Counted from the first letter of the stretch, positions 7,180 through 15,476 are shown. The stretch is 33,509 nt of DNA from Betaproteobacteria bacterium (GCA_947448675.1 CANFOR010000004.1:1-33509), one strand, 5' to 3'. Notes: generated by a model not told the origin, from the letters alone. A program made the numbers and translations.

Positions 7180-8580
7180 TTAGAACTTATAAATCAAACC
7201 AAGCGTGAACCAACGGCCGTCTTGTGAGATACGCGAGTCCACATTGCTAAAGGATGCGTTGCCTGGCATCGACATGGGCGAGAGCCCTTTTTGGCTGTAG
7301 TGGACTCTGCTGCCGGTGGCTTCGAGTTGCACAGCTTGGGTGTAGTCATATCGCACGCCCAGGGTGTTGAACATGGCGGTATTGCCCTGCCCGCGCTCGC
7401 TGGGGTTTGCTGTGTCTGCGGTCCCCAAATACACCAAGCCGGTGAGGAAGGTCCACTGGCCTGTACGGTAACGCGCTCCCAGCAGCATGTCTACCGAACT
7501 GGCACCATAACCGGTGTTGCTTACTGCAAAGGGGTTGCTGTAGTCCACATTGAAGCCTGCCGTCCATTGCGTGGCCGGGTTGAATGCAATACTGGCACCG
7601 CTCCACCGGTTTTGCCGAATGCCGCCGGAGAGTTCAACTTTGGCGTTGTACTGGTAGCGTGCCATGGCCATGGCCATGCTTTGGTGGGTTCCACCAAAGC
7701 TGGTGCCATTGGCTGCGCTGACGTAGCTGTCGTCTTGTGCATAGGGCGTGACCCCGGTGAAGGGTGCGTGGCCCCAGGCACCCGCGCCGCCATTGGTGGC
7801 GTCTTGATAGATGGCGTCAACGACCAAATCACCCCTGTGGTACTGGGCGTACAGTTCGTAGAAAGTCGGCTTTAAACGCTTAAAGTCGGTGTTGCCACGG
7901 TCGTAGGTCATTTCTACAAACAGGTCACCCTCTGCTACGTCGAAAGGCCGGCTACCGATGCGAATGGCATTGGTGAGCATGCCGTAGCCTGCGCCGCTAG
8001 AGCCCCATGATTCGGACACACCCAGATTGCCGCCATAGGGGTAGTCAGCAATGCTCCACCCACGGGTGGTCATGGCGCCAATGCGCACACTGCCATAGTC
8101 TTCATGGCGAAGCGCCACATTTTTTTCGTACCAAAATTTGGGCACGTCAACGGTGCCGCCATAGCGTGTTTCTACGTTCTCGCCATTGACTGTGCCTTGG
8201 CGCCAACGCTGGCTCAACAAACCCGAGACCTCAAAACCTTTGCCGATGTTGTATTTAGCACCCAGGTAAGGTTGCACTTGCCAGAAGGTGGTTTGCACCG
8301 TTTCGTAGCTCTTGCCGGGAATAATGGCGTCGGAGGCGCGCAGCTGTTTAGACGCCGTGCTGCCTGCTACTTGGCAGTTCAAGCAGTAGTTGCCCTGCAA
8401 ACCAGCGGTGGCTTCGGCGAAGCCGCGCAGGCTGAACATTCCGTCTGGGCCAAAGTCTAGTGCGTGGCTGAGGCTGGCGCTGTACAGCAGCGCCGCAATC
8501 ACCGTCGCCCGCAGAGCGCCATGGCCCGCCGCTGGTGTGCGCCGCGCTGCGCTTTCTGGGTATTTGTTGTAGTGGATCAT
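7180..8580 (-). CDS. Outer-membrane beta-barrel porin of the glucan locus
   Basis: A 466-residue protein from ATG 8580: signal peptide ending near SHA|LDFGPDG, then a series of amphipathic, aromatic-rich strands with glycine turns (FEVSGLLSQRWRQG, VELSGGIRQNRW, WTFLTGLVYLG). It ends WFTLGLIYKF, with the C-terminal phenylalanine used by the BAM machinery. This is a porin-like barrel of 16-18 strands; I do not recognise it as LamB or OprB. Mature residues include a CLNC pair near the N-terminus. An in-frame ATG at 8610 exists, but it falls inside the operator and leaves almost no leader. The ATG at 8580 has a GGAA upstream at suitable spacing. It is the first gene of the porin-GH17 operon and probably lets glucan oligosaccharides cross the outer membrane. 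That role is inferred from context. Confidence 0.75.
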   Translation of the reverse strand: MIHYNKYPESAARRTPAAGHGALRATVIAALLYSASLSHALDFGPDGMFSLRGFAEATAGLQGNYCLNCQVAGSTASKQLRASDAIIPGKSYETVQTTFWQVQPYLGAKYNIGKGFEVSGLLSQRWRQGTVNGENVETRYGGTVDVPKFWYEKNVALRHEDYGSVRIGAMTTRGWSIADYPYGGNLGVSESWGSSGAGYGMLTNAIRIGSRPFDVAEGDLFVEMTYDRGNTDFKRLKPTFYELYAQYHRGDLVVDAIYQDATNGGAGAWGHAPFTGVTPYAQDDSYVSAANGTSFGGTHQSMAMAMARYQYNAKVELSGGIRQNRWSGASIAFNPATQWTAGFNVDYSNPFAVSNTGYGASSVDMLLGARYRTGQWTFLTGLVYLGTADTANPSERGQGNTAMFNTLGVRYDYTQAVQLEATGSRVHYSQKGLSPMSMPGNASFSNVDSRISQDGRWFTLGLIYKF

Positions 8581-8609
8581 TCCATTTTCCAAGGGGTAGA
8601 GATAAGACA

Positions 8610-8623
8610 TGAAAGCGCTTTCA
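8610..8623. promoter_or_regulatory. LacI-type operator for the porin-GH17 operon
   Basis: A perfect 14-base palindrome, TGAAAGCGCTTTCA, with the central CG typical of LacI-family operators. It starts two bases downstream of a candidate -10 box for the leftward porin operon, covering the expected transcription start. The same sequence recurs at 8733 and 20993, with a near copy at 13978, always in front of glucan genes. Confidence 0.85.
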
Positions 8624-8625
8624 GC

Positions 8626-8654
8626 AGCTTAGCCAGCTTGAGAGTGTGCGTCAA
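8626..8654 (-). promoter_or_regulatory. Candidate sigma-70 promoter of the porin-GH17 operon
   Basis: On the minus strand, TTGACG (8654-8649), a 17-base spacer and TAAGCT (8631-8626) form a reasonable sigma-70 promoter. The expected start point, near 8619, lies within the operator, so a bound repressor would block initiation. Confidence 0.6.
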
Positions 8655-8732
8655 TAAAAACAAACCCCGTGTTTTCCCTAGCGCTGCGGCGCCACTTATT
8701 TTGCGTTGCCGAGGGTTTACCAGCGAATTTAT

Positions 8733-8746
8733 TGAAAGCGCTTTCA
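8733..8746. promoter_or_regulatory. LacI-type operator for the GH81-dioxygenase operon
   Basis: Second perfect copy of TGAAAGCGCTTTCA, 57 bases upstream of the GH81 ATG. A weak -10 candidate TTTATT (8728-8733) abuts its left edge; I see no convincing -35. Its centre is 123 bases from that of the operator at 8610, so the divergent intergenic region holds two sites, one per direction. Looping between the two is possible but unproven. Confidence 0.85.
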
Positions 8747-8789
8747 TTATTATGCTTATTTGCCCAAGCGCGAGATAAAGTACCCACCT

Positions 8790-11051
8790 ATGAACCCCGT
8801 TGCACGCATCTGCCTCTTGGGCATCTTCGGCTCTCTGCTGTACACCAGTGCCCAAGCACAGGCCATTAAACTGGGCTCTGGTGCGTACTACCAGAGCCCC
8901 AAAACAGGTGACCGCGCGGTTCCACCGGCCCTGTTCAGATCGGCTGCTTTAGAAGCTACTCCTGCGCAAAACTCGCAGTGGTATTCGTCTGTGGTTTACA
9001 ACGCAAAGCCCGAGGCGATTTTTGTACAACCGCTAACGATCAAGCCCACCGAATTGGGCTTAGAAGTGTCGCTGCCGGTGAAAGAAGTGCGCGCTACGGA
9101 ACGCCTCGATGTAGAGATTCGGTACCCGCACCATTTGCCGCTCTTGGTAGCGCCAACCGCTTTTAAACCTGGGCCGTCCAAGCTTGCCAAGCGCGGTGAT
9201 TGGTCGGTTGGCATATCGATGGACCAAGGCGCAGACCGTATGGGCGTCAGCGTGGCCCATGGCGTGCCCTATGCATACGTTCAAATCAGCCGGGGCAATG
9301 CTTTGCTGCGCACACCGGTAGGCGCCACTGCGCGGCTTGATGCGAATGATCCGCGCGTATTGCTGGTGGATTCAGGTGCTGCGCACTACGCCGTATTTGG
9401 GCCGACTGCCAGCGAGTGGAAACAAACCAAACCCAGCGATTGGGTGCTGCAGCTAGCAGAGGGCAAGGGGTATCTTTCCGTCGCTGCGCTGCCCGACGCC
9501 AAGCCCGAGAGTTTGGCCATGATCGCGCGGCATGCGTATGCGTTTATTACCGATACCCGTGTCGATTGGAAGTTTGACCCCGACACCAGTACGGTAGCGA
9601 CGCAATTGACTGTAACGACCCAAAGCATGGAAGGCCCGAACGCAGACGCTTTACTGGGCCTGTACCCGCACCAGTGGTTTCACAACCCTGGTGTCGAAGG
9701 ACGTTTGGGCCCGGCTTATGACACCGTGCGCGGAAAAATTCGCTTGCTAGAGGGCAATAGTTTTTCAATAGAGACCAAGTACACCGGTTTCGTGCCCTTT
9801 TGGCCAGCCATTACCGAACCTGAACGCAAGTCGCAATTGCAGGAGTTGATCAAAGTAGATCAACGCAATGCCCGCCGCATGATGCTGGAAGAAGGCAAGG
9901 GGCCCTATTGGCAGGGCAAGGGCCTGCAACGCATTCTCAAGCTGATGGACGTTGCAGAGCAGCAAGGCGATGCAGATGCGCGTGAAAAACTCTTGGAGCT
10001 GGTTAAAAAACGCACCGAGTCTTGGTTGACTGGTGAGGGGGGCGGCTACTTCCACCTGAACACGCAACAAGGTACCGTGGCCAGTTACCCAGAAGAGTTC
10101 TTTACCGTTGAGCAACTCAACGACCACCATTTCACCTACGGGTATTGGATTCGAGCCGCTGCTGACATTGCGCTGCGCGACCCGCAATGGGCCACAAAAG
10201 AACAATGGGGCGGCATGGTCGATCTGTTGGTGGCCGACATAGCCACCACCCAACGCGATCATGCGCCATTCCCATTTTTGCGAAATTTTGACCCGTACGA
10301 GGGCCACTCATGGGCATCGGGCATTGGTATGGGTGAGCTGGGTAACAACCAAGAGTCTTCTTCCGAAGCGGTGAATGCCTGGGCAGGGCTGATCTTGTGG
10401 GGCGAGATCAAGGGCGACAAAGCTCTCAGAGACCTGGGGATTTACCTCTACACCACAGAAATAGAAGCCATTGACCATTATTGGTTTGATGTCCATGCTC
10501 AGGTGCTCGCGCCAGAGTATAAAAACCTAGAGGTCAGCCAACTCTTTGGCGGCATGTACGCGCACAACACTTGGTGGATTGACGACCCTCGGCAGATAAA
10601 AGGCATCAACCTGTTGCCCATCACTACAGCGTCTACCTATCTGGCTAGACACCCCTCTTTTATAAAGAAAAATTTGGCTAGCCTGGTACCTGAAACAGCT
10701 ATCTACAACAAACGGGGGTTCTATGCAAAACCAATTGATATTTGGCAAGATATTTTTGCCCAGTACATGGGCCTTGCAGACCCTGAGTTGGGCCTGGCCC
10801 AATGGAACCGCTGGGGCTCTTTTGAATTGGGCGATACACGCACACATGCATTGCATTGGCTGCAAAGCCTCAAAGAAATGGGCACTCCAGACTTTTCGGT
10901 GACGGCAAACACCACCCTGTTTGCGGTATTCAAAAAACCTGATGGGAAGCGCACTTATTTGGCCTACAACACAGGCAAAGAAGCCATTAACGTAAAGTTC
11001 AGCGACGGAACACGCTTAGTGGTCGCGCCCCATGCACTGGGGCGACAATAG
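8790..11051 (+). CDS. Secreted GH81 endo-beta-1,3-glucanase
   Basis: A 753-residue protein with a signal peptide ending near AQA|QA (residues 1-23), so it is exported; no lipobox is present. GH81 enzymes hydrolyse internal beta-1,3-glucosidic bonds by inversion. Family features seen: the N-terminal beta-sandwich region (PLTIKPTELGLEVSLP), GLYPHQWFHN near 290, and the catalytic core with NDHHFTYGYW (D445), HSWASG (507-511) and NNQESSSEAVNAW with the Glu pair E522/E526. The more usual form of the first motif is DHHFHYG. I chose ATG 8790 rather than the in-frame TTG at 8760 because it gives a clean signal peptide. It is the first gene of an operon with the dioxygenase at 11060, under the operator at 8733. 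Confidence 0.93.
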   Translation: MNPVARICLLGIFGSLLYTSAQAQAIKLGSGAYYQSPKTGDRAVPPALFRSAALEATPAQNSQWYSSVVYNAKPEAIFVQPLTIKPTELGLEVSLPVKEVRATERLDVEIRYPHHLPLLVAPTAFKPGPSKLAKRGDWSVGISMDQGADRMGVSVAHGVPYAYVQISRGNALLRTPVGATARLDANDPRVLLVDSGAAHYAVFGPTASEWKQTKPSDWVLQLAEGKGYLSVAALPDAKPESLAMIARHAYAFITDTRVDWKFDPDTSTVATQLTVTTQSMEGPNADALLGLYPHQWFHNPGVEGRLGPAYDTVRGKIRLLEGNSFSIETKYTGFVPFWPAITEPERKSQLQELIKVDQRNARRMMLEEGKGPYWQGKGLQRILKLMDVAEQQGDADAREKLLELVKKRTESWLTGEGGGYFHLNTQQGTVASYPEEFFTVEQLNDHHFTYGYWIRAAADIALRDPQWATKEQWGGMVDLLVADIATTQRDHAPFPFLRNFDPYEGHSWASGIGMGELGNNQESSSEAVNAWAGLILWGEIKGDKALRDLGIYLYTTEIEAIDHYWFDVHAQVLAPEYKNLEVSQLFGGMYAHNTWWIDDPRQIKGINLLPITTASTYLARHPSFIKKNLASLVPETAIYNKRGFYAKPIDIWQDIFAQYMGLADPELGLAQWNRWGSFELGDTRTHALHWLQSLKEMGTPDFSVTANTTLFAVFKKPDGKRTYLAYNTGKEAINVKFSDGTRLVVAPHALGRQ

Positions 11052-11059
11052 GAGTAGCG

Positions 11060-11920
11060 ATGAGCAGCTTTAAACCCATGACTCCCGAATGGCAACAATG
11101 GTGCCGTGATAACTTGGCGCGTGGATGCGATGAGGCCACGCTGATTGCAGCTATGGTGCAAGCAGGCATAGAGCCCGTCACAGCAGGAATTGCTGTTTTG
11201 CAGGCCATGAATCAGCCCACTCAGGCTAGCACGGGCAATGCCGCAAACCCAGCCGCTTACGAATACACTGCAGCCCGCTTTCCACAAGTGGGAAGCCGCA
11301 TTCAAACGCACGACCGCGAGGTGAAAATCAGCTTCCGCTTGCTCGAGCCCGTGGTTACGGTGGTCGACGACTTTATGTCGATGGCCGAGTGTGAGCAGCT
11401 GGTTGAAATGTCACGCGCCAAGCTGCAACGCTCCACCATCGTCGACCCCAGTACCGGTGCTCATCAACACATTGCCGAGCGCACCAGCAGCGGAACTTTT
11501 TTTGCACTGAATGAAGACGCTTTCATTGCAAGGCTCGACAGGCGCATTGCCGACCTGATGCACTGGCCCATTGAAAATGGCGAAGGCCTGCAAATTTTGA
11601 ACTACCTGGTCGGTGGTGAATACAAGTCGCACTTTGACTACTTTCCGCCCAGCGACCCAGGCTGTGCCATGCACATTGCCAAAGGCGGGCAACGTGTTAG
11701 CACCTTGATCATTTACTTAAACGATGTGCCCGCAGGCGGTGAAACCACCTTTCCGTCTGTAGGCCTGTCTGTCGTGCCTAAAAAGGGATCGGCCGTTTAC
11801 TTTGAGTATTGCAATGCGCATGGTCAGCTCGACGAGCGCACACTGCACGGCGGGCTGCCAGTGCTGGCTGGCGAAAAGTGGATTGCCACCAAGTGGATGC
11901 GGCAACGCAAATACGCTTAA
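11060..11920 (+). CDS. 2-oxoglutarate/Fe(II)-dependent dioxygenase, prolyl 4-hydroxylase type
   Basis: A 286-residue protein with a C-terminal P4Hc double-stranded beta-helix domain. The iron ligands are visible as HFD (H191, D193) and LHGG (H263), with the 2-oxoglutarate-binding lysine in EKWIATKW (K273). Other family elements are QILNYLVGGEYKSHFDYF, VSTLIIYLNDVPAGGETTFP and KKGSAVYF. The N-terminal 70 residues form a short helical region of unknown role. No signal peptide is seen, so it should be cytoplasmic. It starts eight bases after the GH81 stop with an AGGAG ribosome binding site overlapping that stop, so it is co-transcribed with the glucanase. Such enzymes usually hydroxylate prolyl residues in proteins; the target here is unknown. 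A strong terminator follows. Confidence 0.88.
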   Translation: MSSFKPMTPEWQQWCRDNLARGCDEATLIAAMVQAGIEPVTAGIAVLQAMNQPTQASTGNAANPAAYEYTAARFPQVGSRIQTHDREVKISFRLLEPVVTVVDDFMSMAECEQLVEMSRAKLQRSTIVDPSTGAHQHIAERTSSGTFFALNEDAFIARLDRRIADLMHWPIENGEGLQILNYLVGGEYKSHFDYFPPSDPGCAMHIAKGGQRVSTLIIYLNDVPAGGETTFPSVGLSVVPKKGSAVYFEYCNAHGQLDERTLHGGLPVLAGEKWIATKWMRQRKYA

Positions 11921-11923
11921 AAC

Positions 11924-11954
11924 AAAAAAAGCCATCAATACTGATGGCTTTTTT
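11924..11954. terminator. Bidirectional rho-independent terminator
   Basis: A seven-base-pair perfect stem GCCATCA / TGATGGC (11931-11937, 11942-11948) with loop ATAC is preceded by seven A and followed by six T. It can end both the rightward GH81-dioxygenase transcript and the leftward lipoprotein transcript, which converge here. Confidence 0.9.
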
Positions 11955-11955
11955 C

Positions 11956-11983
11956 AACCATGGAGTATTGCCACTCCATGGTT
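11956..11983. terminator. Second perfect hairpin in the convergent junction
   Basis: Arms AACCATGGAGT (11956-11966) and ACTCCATGGTT (11973-11983) are exactly complementary over 11 bases around the loop ATTGCC. It lies two bases right of the previous terminator. It lacks a U tract of its own, so it may instead act as a 3'-end stabilising hairpin for the leftward lipoprotein message, just upstream of the true terminator. Confidence 0.65.
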
Positions 11984-11995
11984 TGCATCAATCAT

Positions 11996-13936
11996 TTATT
12001 GAAACTGTACGCCACCCACTACGTTGATGGTTGTGGGATATGTGCCGTTAAGTGGCACGGTAAGGTTGGTATTGCTTGTCAACCCGCTGGCCGTAATGGC
12101 CGCACCACCGCCATCGGCTTGAAAATCAACTTGCGTCACTGCACCCGCAAGAATTTGCGCAACGGTTACCGTCGCTACGCCACAATTTTGGGTGATTTTG
12201 TCAAACGAACTGAGTGCCGTGACGTAGGCTGTTGCAGGACTAGCTGTCGCGTGGACAACCGCCGCAACTTGAGGATTGCAGGTTGGAGAAGATACGCCTG
12301 ATACGCCTGCGACTTTAGACGAAATCATGACCACAAAGTTTGCGCCACTGGCACCGTTAAACCATTCCGGATTTACAGCAAATGTATAGCTCAGCCCGGT
12401 TTTTCCAACAGCACTAATCGGAGCGCCCGATGCTGGTGCTACCAGGCTAATGCCTTGGTAGGTGTAGCCGGCCAGGTTAGCCAATGTGTCTTGGATATAC
12501 AGATATTCGTAAGTTGGACTTGCAGCCGTGTCTCCTCCTGAACCTGCAGCCGGGTTGTTTTGTCCTCCAGAATATACGGCCCAAGTACCCCCATTGACGG
12601 TTGCAGGAAAAGCAGCAAATCCTGTGGACACGATAGGCGTTGTTCCTGGTGGCGGCGTTGGAGTGGGTGTTGGTGTTGGAGTGGGCGTCGGAGTAGGAGT
12701 CGGGGTTAGTGACGCTGTGCCCACACCAAAACGCACGTCGTCAAAATAATAGTTTTCACCATGGCCTTGGTTACCAAAGTCAAAAAATATCGAGGCACGG
12801 TCAAAGTTAAATGTGTCGTTGAGCGCCGCCGTGGCCGGTTTGGTGGCATCAAATGTCATGCTCTGCCATCCACCTGCAACTGTGGTGAGCACATCAACTT
12901 CGACATACGCGTTGGGGTCTGTTTGTTGCTCAAGTTTTAAGCGAACAGTTTTTCCAGCAGCTGGTGACCATACATTCATCGTGACGATGTGATTGGTGGG
13001 TGTAACAAACTCACCCGTGCTGAGATTTAAGAATGTAGTTCCAGCCCAGGTTTCAGAAGCGGCAGCAGCAGAGCCTTTGGTTACCTGCGCCGCACGGCCA
13101 TTGCCACCCGTTGGGGGCGTGGCTGTGACTACAGATAGGTTTCCACCAAAGTCTGCTGTGCCTCCTATGCTGTAGCCTGATGTGTCACCAGTTTCAAATG
13201 TGATTTGTGCTGGTGCTGGTGCTGGTGTCGGTGTTGGTGTCGGCGCTGCAATACCCAAGATGGTGTTGACGGTTGCGCTTACATTGCTACTGTTATAGGC
13301 ATCTAACGCTGTCGTGCCGCTTTTAATTTGCGTAAGTGCAGGTGCCAGATTGGTGCCTGTAGCAGCGGCGGCCTTCAACTTCACGGCAAGAATCGCAGCC
13401 ATGACCTTGGCTACATTGTGTGCCTTGTTATCGGCTGTTGCGACATAGTCTTTCAAAAAGTCATAGTCCACCGGCAAGGCCAAGTCGGTTCGTGCGCGTA
13501 TGCTGGCATCTGCAACACTCAGGTTTCCGTCTAAGAGCATCTCTGCTGAAATGGCGGTGGTGAGTGGTGACACCACCGCTGGCCTGCTGGCTGGCGACAG
13601 CAGCTTGTAGGCAGCCAAGATGGGGCCATCGCTGTCGGTTGCGGTGGTGGGCACAGTAGCAATAATGTGCAATTTGGTGATGTCGGTGCCAGCGGGTACC
13701 GCGAGGCTGTATGCACCTTTAGCGCCGCTGGTTGCGGTGGGCTCGTTGGGGTCGCACAGGCCGTTGCTGTTCAAGTCCAGGCAAACCGTAGCGCCTGTGA
13801 TGTAACCATCGATGATGGCGCCACTGAGTGAAGTGGGAGCCGTGCTGGCGGAACCACCGCCACCGCAAGCAGAAACCAAGGCCGCAGTAGCCAGGGCAAG
13901 CGCCGTCAGTGGAAGATTGTTGGTGGATGATTTCAT
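11996..13936 (-). CDS. Multidomain lipoprotein with carbohydrate-binding-like domain; putative surface glucan-binding protein
   Basis: A 646-residue lipoprotein (lipobox VSAC, C24, then GGGG). Visible layout: residues about 36-85 form a small beta domain with a calcium-loop-like DLNSNGLCDPNEP (54-66). Residues 100-230 are helical, with PLTTAISAEMLLDGN and similar stretches. A Pro-Thr/Pro-Ala linker spans 231-243. Residues about 245-405 are a beta-sandwich resembling carbohydrate-binding modules (ITFETGD at the start, YYFDDVRFG at the end). A second Thr-Pro linker spans 411-434. A C-terminal domain of unknown type (435-646) has two cysteines. No catalytic motif is evident. It is a single-gene leftward unit near the operator at 13978. 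Context suggests a surface protein that captures beta-glucan, like the SGBPs of other polysaccharide loci, but I recognise no named family for the full protein. Confidence 0.7.
   Translation of the reverse strand: MKSSTNNLPLTALALATAALVSACGGGGSASTAPTSLSGAIIDGYITGATVCLDLNSNGLCDPNEPTATSGAKGAYSLAVPAGTDITKLHIIATVPTTATDSDGPILAAYKLLSPASRPAVVSPLTTAISAEMLLDGNLSVADASIRARTDLALPVDYDFLKDYVATADNKAHNVAKVMAAILAVKLKAAAATGTNLAPALTQIKSGTTALDAYNSSNVSATVNTILGIAAPTPTPTPAPAPAQITFETGDTSGYSIGGTADFGGNLSVVTATPPTGGNGRAAQVTKGSAAAASETWAGTTFLNLSTGEFVTPTNHIVTMNVWSPAAGKTVRLKLEQQTDPNAYVEVDVLTTVAGGWQSMTFDATKPATAALNDTFNFDRASIFFDFGNQGHGENYYFDDVRFGVGTASLTPTPTPTPTPTPTPTPTPPPGTTPIVSTGFAAFPATVNGGTWAVYSGGQNNPAAGSGGDTAASPTYEYLYIQDTLANLAGYTYQGISLVAPASGAPISAVGKTGLSYTFAVNPEWFNGASGANFVVMISSKVAGVSGVSSPTCNPQVAAVVHATASPATAYVTALSSFDKITQNCGVATVTVAQILAGAVTQVDFQADGGGAAITASGLTSNTNLTVPLNGTYPTTINVVGGVQFQ
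12650..12706 (-). repeat. Tandem repeat encoding a Thr-Pro linker
   Basis: A degenerate six-base repeat (ACCCCN-type units on the coding strand) encodes nine consecutive Thr-Pro pairs plus extra prolines, forming an extended spacer between two folded domains of the lipoprotein. Wobble bases vary between units, so it is maintained at protein level rather than being a fresh slippage array. A shorter related Pro-rich run lies near 13206-13246. Confidence 0.8.
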
Positions 13937-13977
13937 GGGGTACCTTTGCTAAGTTGGGATGTGCCAGCACCGTAAAA

Positions 13978-13991
13978 TGAAAGCGCTTGCA
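13978..13991. promoter_or_regulatory. Near-consensus LacI-type operator between the lipoprotein and GH30 genes
   Basis: TGAAAGCGCTTGCA differs from the perfect palindrome at 8610/8733/20993 by one base. It lies 41 bases upstream of the lipoprotein start and 93 bases upstream of the GH30 start. A candidate rightward -10 box TAAAAT (13973-13978) abuts it, as at the other sites. One site may control both divergent genes. Confidence 0.75.
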
Positions 13992-14084
13992 TAAAGTGCA
14001 TCTTAGATGAGGTTTTTTTGCTTGCGCATGAGGTTTACCCTTGTTTGTGAAGCAGTTCTGGTTTTAAAGTGCTATGGATTCGCA

Positions 14085-15476
14085 ATGAATATTTCAAATA
14101 AACCACTTGCCTTCGAGTGGCATCTTTCCACCCAAGGGGCAGGGGGTGGCCTGCACCGACAAGCAGACTTAGTGGCGCAGAAAGCGAGTGGCGCAGAGTC
14201 GGCATCGCTATGGGTTAACCCTTCTGTTGCGTTTCAAGAAATGGAAGGTTTTGGGGCTGCATTCACCGAGTCTTCGGCCACCGTCTGGCAAAGGCTGCCG
14301 ACGTTTGAACAAGAGCAGGTCTTGCGCAACTACTTCAGTCCAAGCGAAGGCCATGGCTACAGCTTTTGCCGGGTGCACATGAACAGTTGCGATTTTTCTT
14401 TGGGCAACTACGCACATGTGGAGCAAGCTGGAGACTTGCTGTTAAAAAGCTTTTCTGTTGAGCGCGATAAGCAAGCCTTGCTGCCGATGATTCGCGCCGC
14501 CATCCACATGGCGGCGCGGCCAATTCGTTTGCTGGTGTCGCCATGGAGTCCGCCCGCTTGGATGAAGTCCAACGCAGAGATGAACCAAGGCGGCAAGTTG
14601 TTGCCGCAATACGCCAACGCCTGGGCGCGTTGCTTTGTGAAGTTCATTCGAGCTTATGAAGCAGAAGGCGTGCCTGTCTGGGGCGTGTCGGTTCAAAATG
14701 AGCCAGCAGCAACCCAAAGCTGGGACTCTTGTATTTACAGCGCTGAAGAAGAGCGTGACTTTGTCCGCGACCATCTAGGACCTGAGTTACATAAGGCCGG
14801 ACTAGGCCATATCAAGATCGTTATTTGGGATCACAACCGTGACTGCATGGTTGAGCGTGCGGGCACGGTGTATGCCGAAGCCGATGCCGCACAATATGTG
14901 TGGGGCACAGGCTTTCACTGGTATGGTGAAGACCACTTTGAGCATGTACAGCTCGTGCATGACGCTTGGCCAGATAAGAAGCTCCTGTTTACCGAAGGCT
15001 GCCAAGAGAAGGGGCCACACCACGGCTCATGGGCATTGGGTGAGCGCTATGCACGCTCCATCATCAACGATTTGAACCGTTGGACAGTCGGGTGGATCGA
15101 CTGGAACCTGCTTCTAGACCACTCAGGTGGGCCTAACCATGTTGGTAACCTGTGCAGTGCCCCCATGTTGGCAACACAACAGGGGGACGCTGTGAGCCTA
15201 CAAAGCTCCTATTTCTACATAGGGCACTTCGCACGTTTTATTCAGCCCGGTGCTCGCCGAATACTGTGCGCGGCCACACGTGAAGATTTGGAGTGCACCG
15301 CCTTCCTCAACGAAAACGGCTCTGTAGTGATCGTGGCGCTCAACCGCACGGATGCTGCCATCGCATTCCATTTGCGCATTGCCCAAGGCCTTGGGGCGCA
15401 AGCCACGCTTGCACCACACTCGATTGCAAGCTACGTTAGCCTGGTATTTCAAGCCGTTAAACGACCATCCGCATGA
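14085..15476 (+). CDS. GH30 family glycoside hydrolase, probably cytoplasmic beta-glucosidase active on beta-1,6 linkages
   Basis: A 463-residue GH30 enzyme. The start of the barrel shows MEGFGAAFTESSA (53-65). The acid/base glutamate is in VSVQNEP (E206), and the nucleophile is in LLFTEGCQ (E304), with WIDWNLLLD and GGPNHVGN following as in glucosylceramidase-like members. The C-terminal beta-domain is present (ECTAFLNENGSVVIVALNR). No signal peptide follows the chosen ATG 14085. Upstream in-frame ATGs at 14007 and 14028 would add poorly conserved sequence. GH30 enzymes in laminarin loci of marine Bacteroidetes remove beta-1,6 side branches, and I infer a similar role here. GH30 also includes glucosylceramidases and xylanases, so specificity is open. 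Its end overlaps the convergent ATPase gene by 28 bases. Confidence 0.85.
   Translation: MNISNKPLAFEWHLSTQGAGGGLHRQADLVAQKASGAESASLWVNPSVAFQEMEGFGAAFTESSATVWQRLPTFEQEQVLRNYFSPSEGHGYSFCRVHMNSCDFSLGNYAHVEQAGDLLLKSFSVERDKQALLPMIRAAIHMAARPIRLLVSPWSPPAWMKSNAEMNQGGKLLPQYANAWARCFVKFIRAYEAEGVPVWGVSVQNEPAATQSWDSCIYSAEEERDFVRDHLGPELHKAGLGHIKIVIWDHNRDCMVERAGTVYAEADAAQYVWGTGFHWYGEDHFEHVQLVHDAWPDKKLLFTEGCQEKGPHHGSWALGERYARSIINDLNRWTVGWIDWNLLLDHSGGPNHVGNLCSAPMLATQQGDAVSLQSSYFYIGHFARFIQPGARRILCAATREDLECTAFLNENGSVVIVALNRTDAAIAFHLRIAQGLGAQATLAPHSIASYVSLVFQAVKRPSA

Noticed and set aside
12528..12749. Rightward frame with a GVGVGV run opposite the Thr-Pro linker
   Set aside because: It is the antisense of the linker repeat. 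The similar Val-Gly run of the TonB-like protein arises from its own coding strand, so the resemblance is coincidental.
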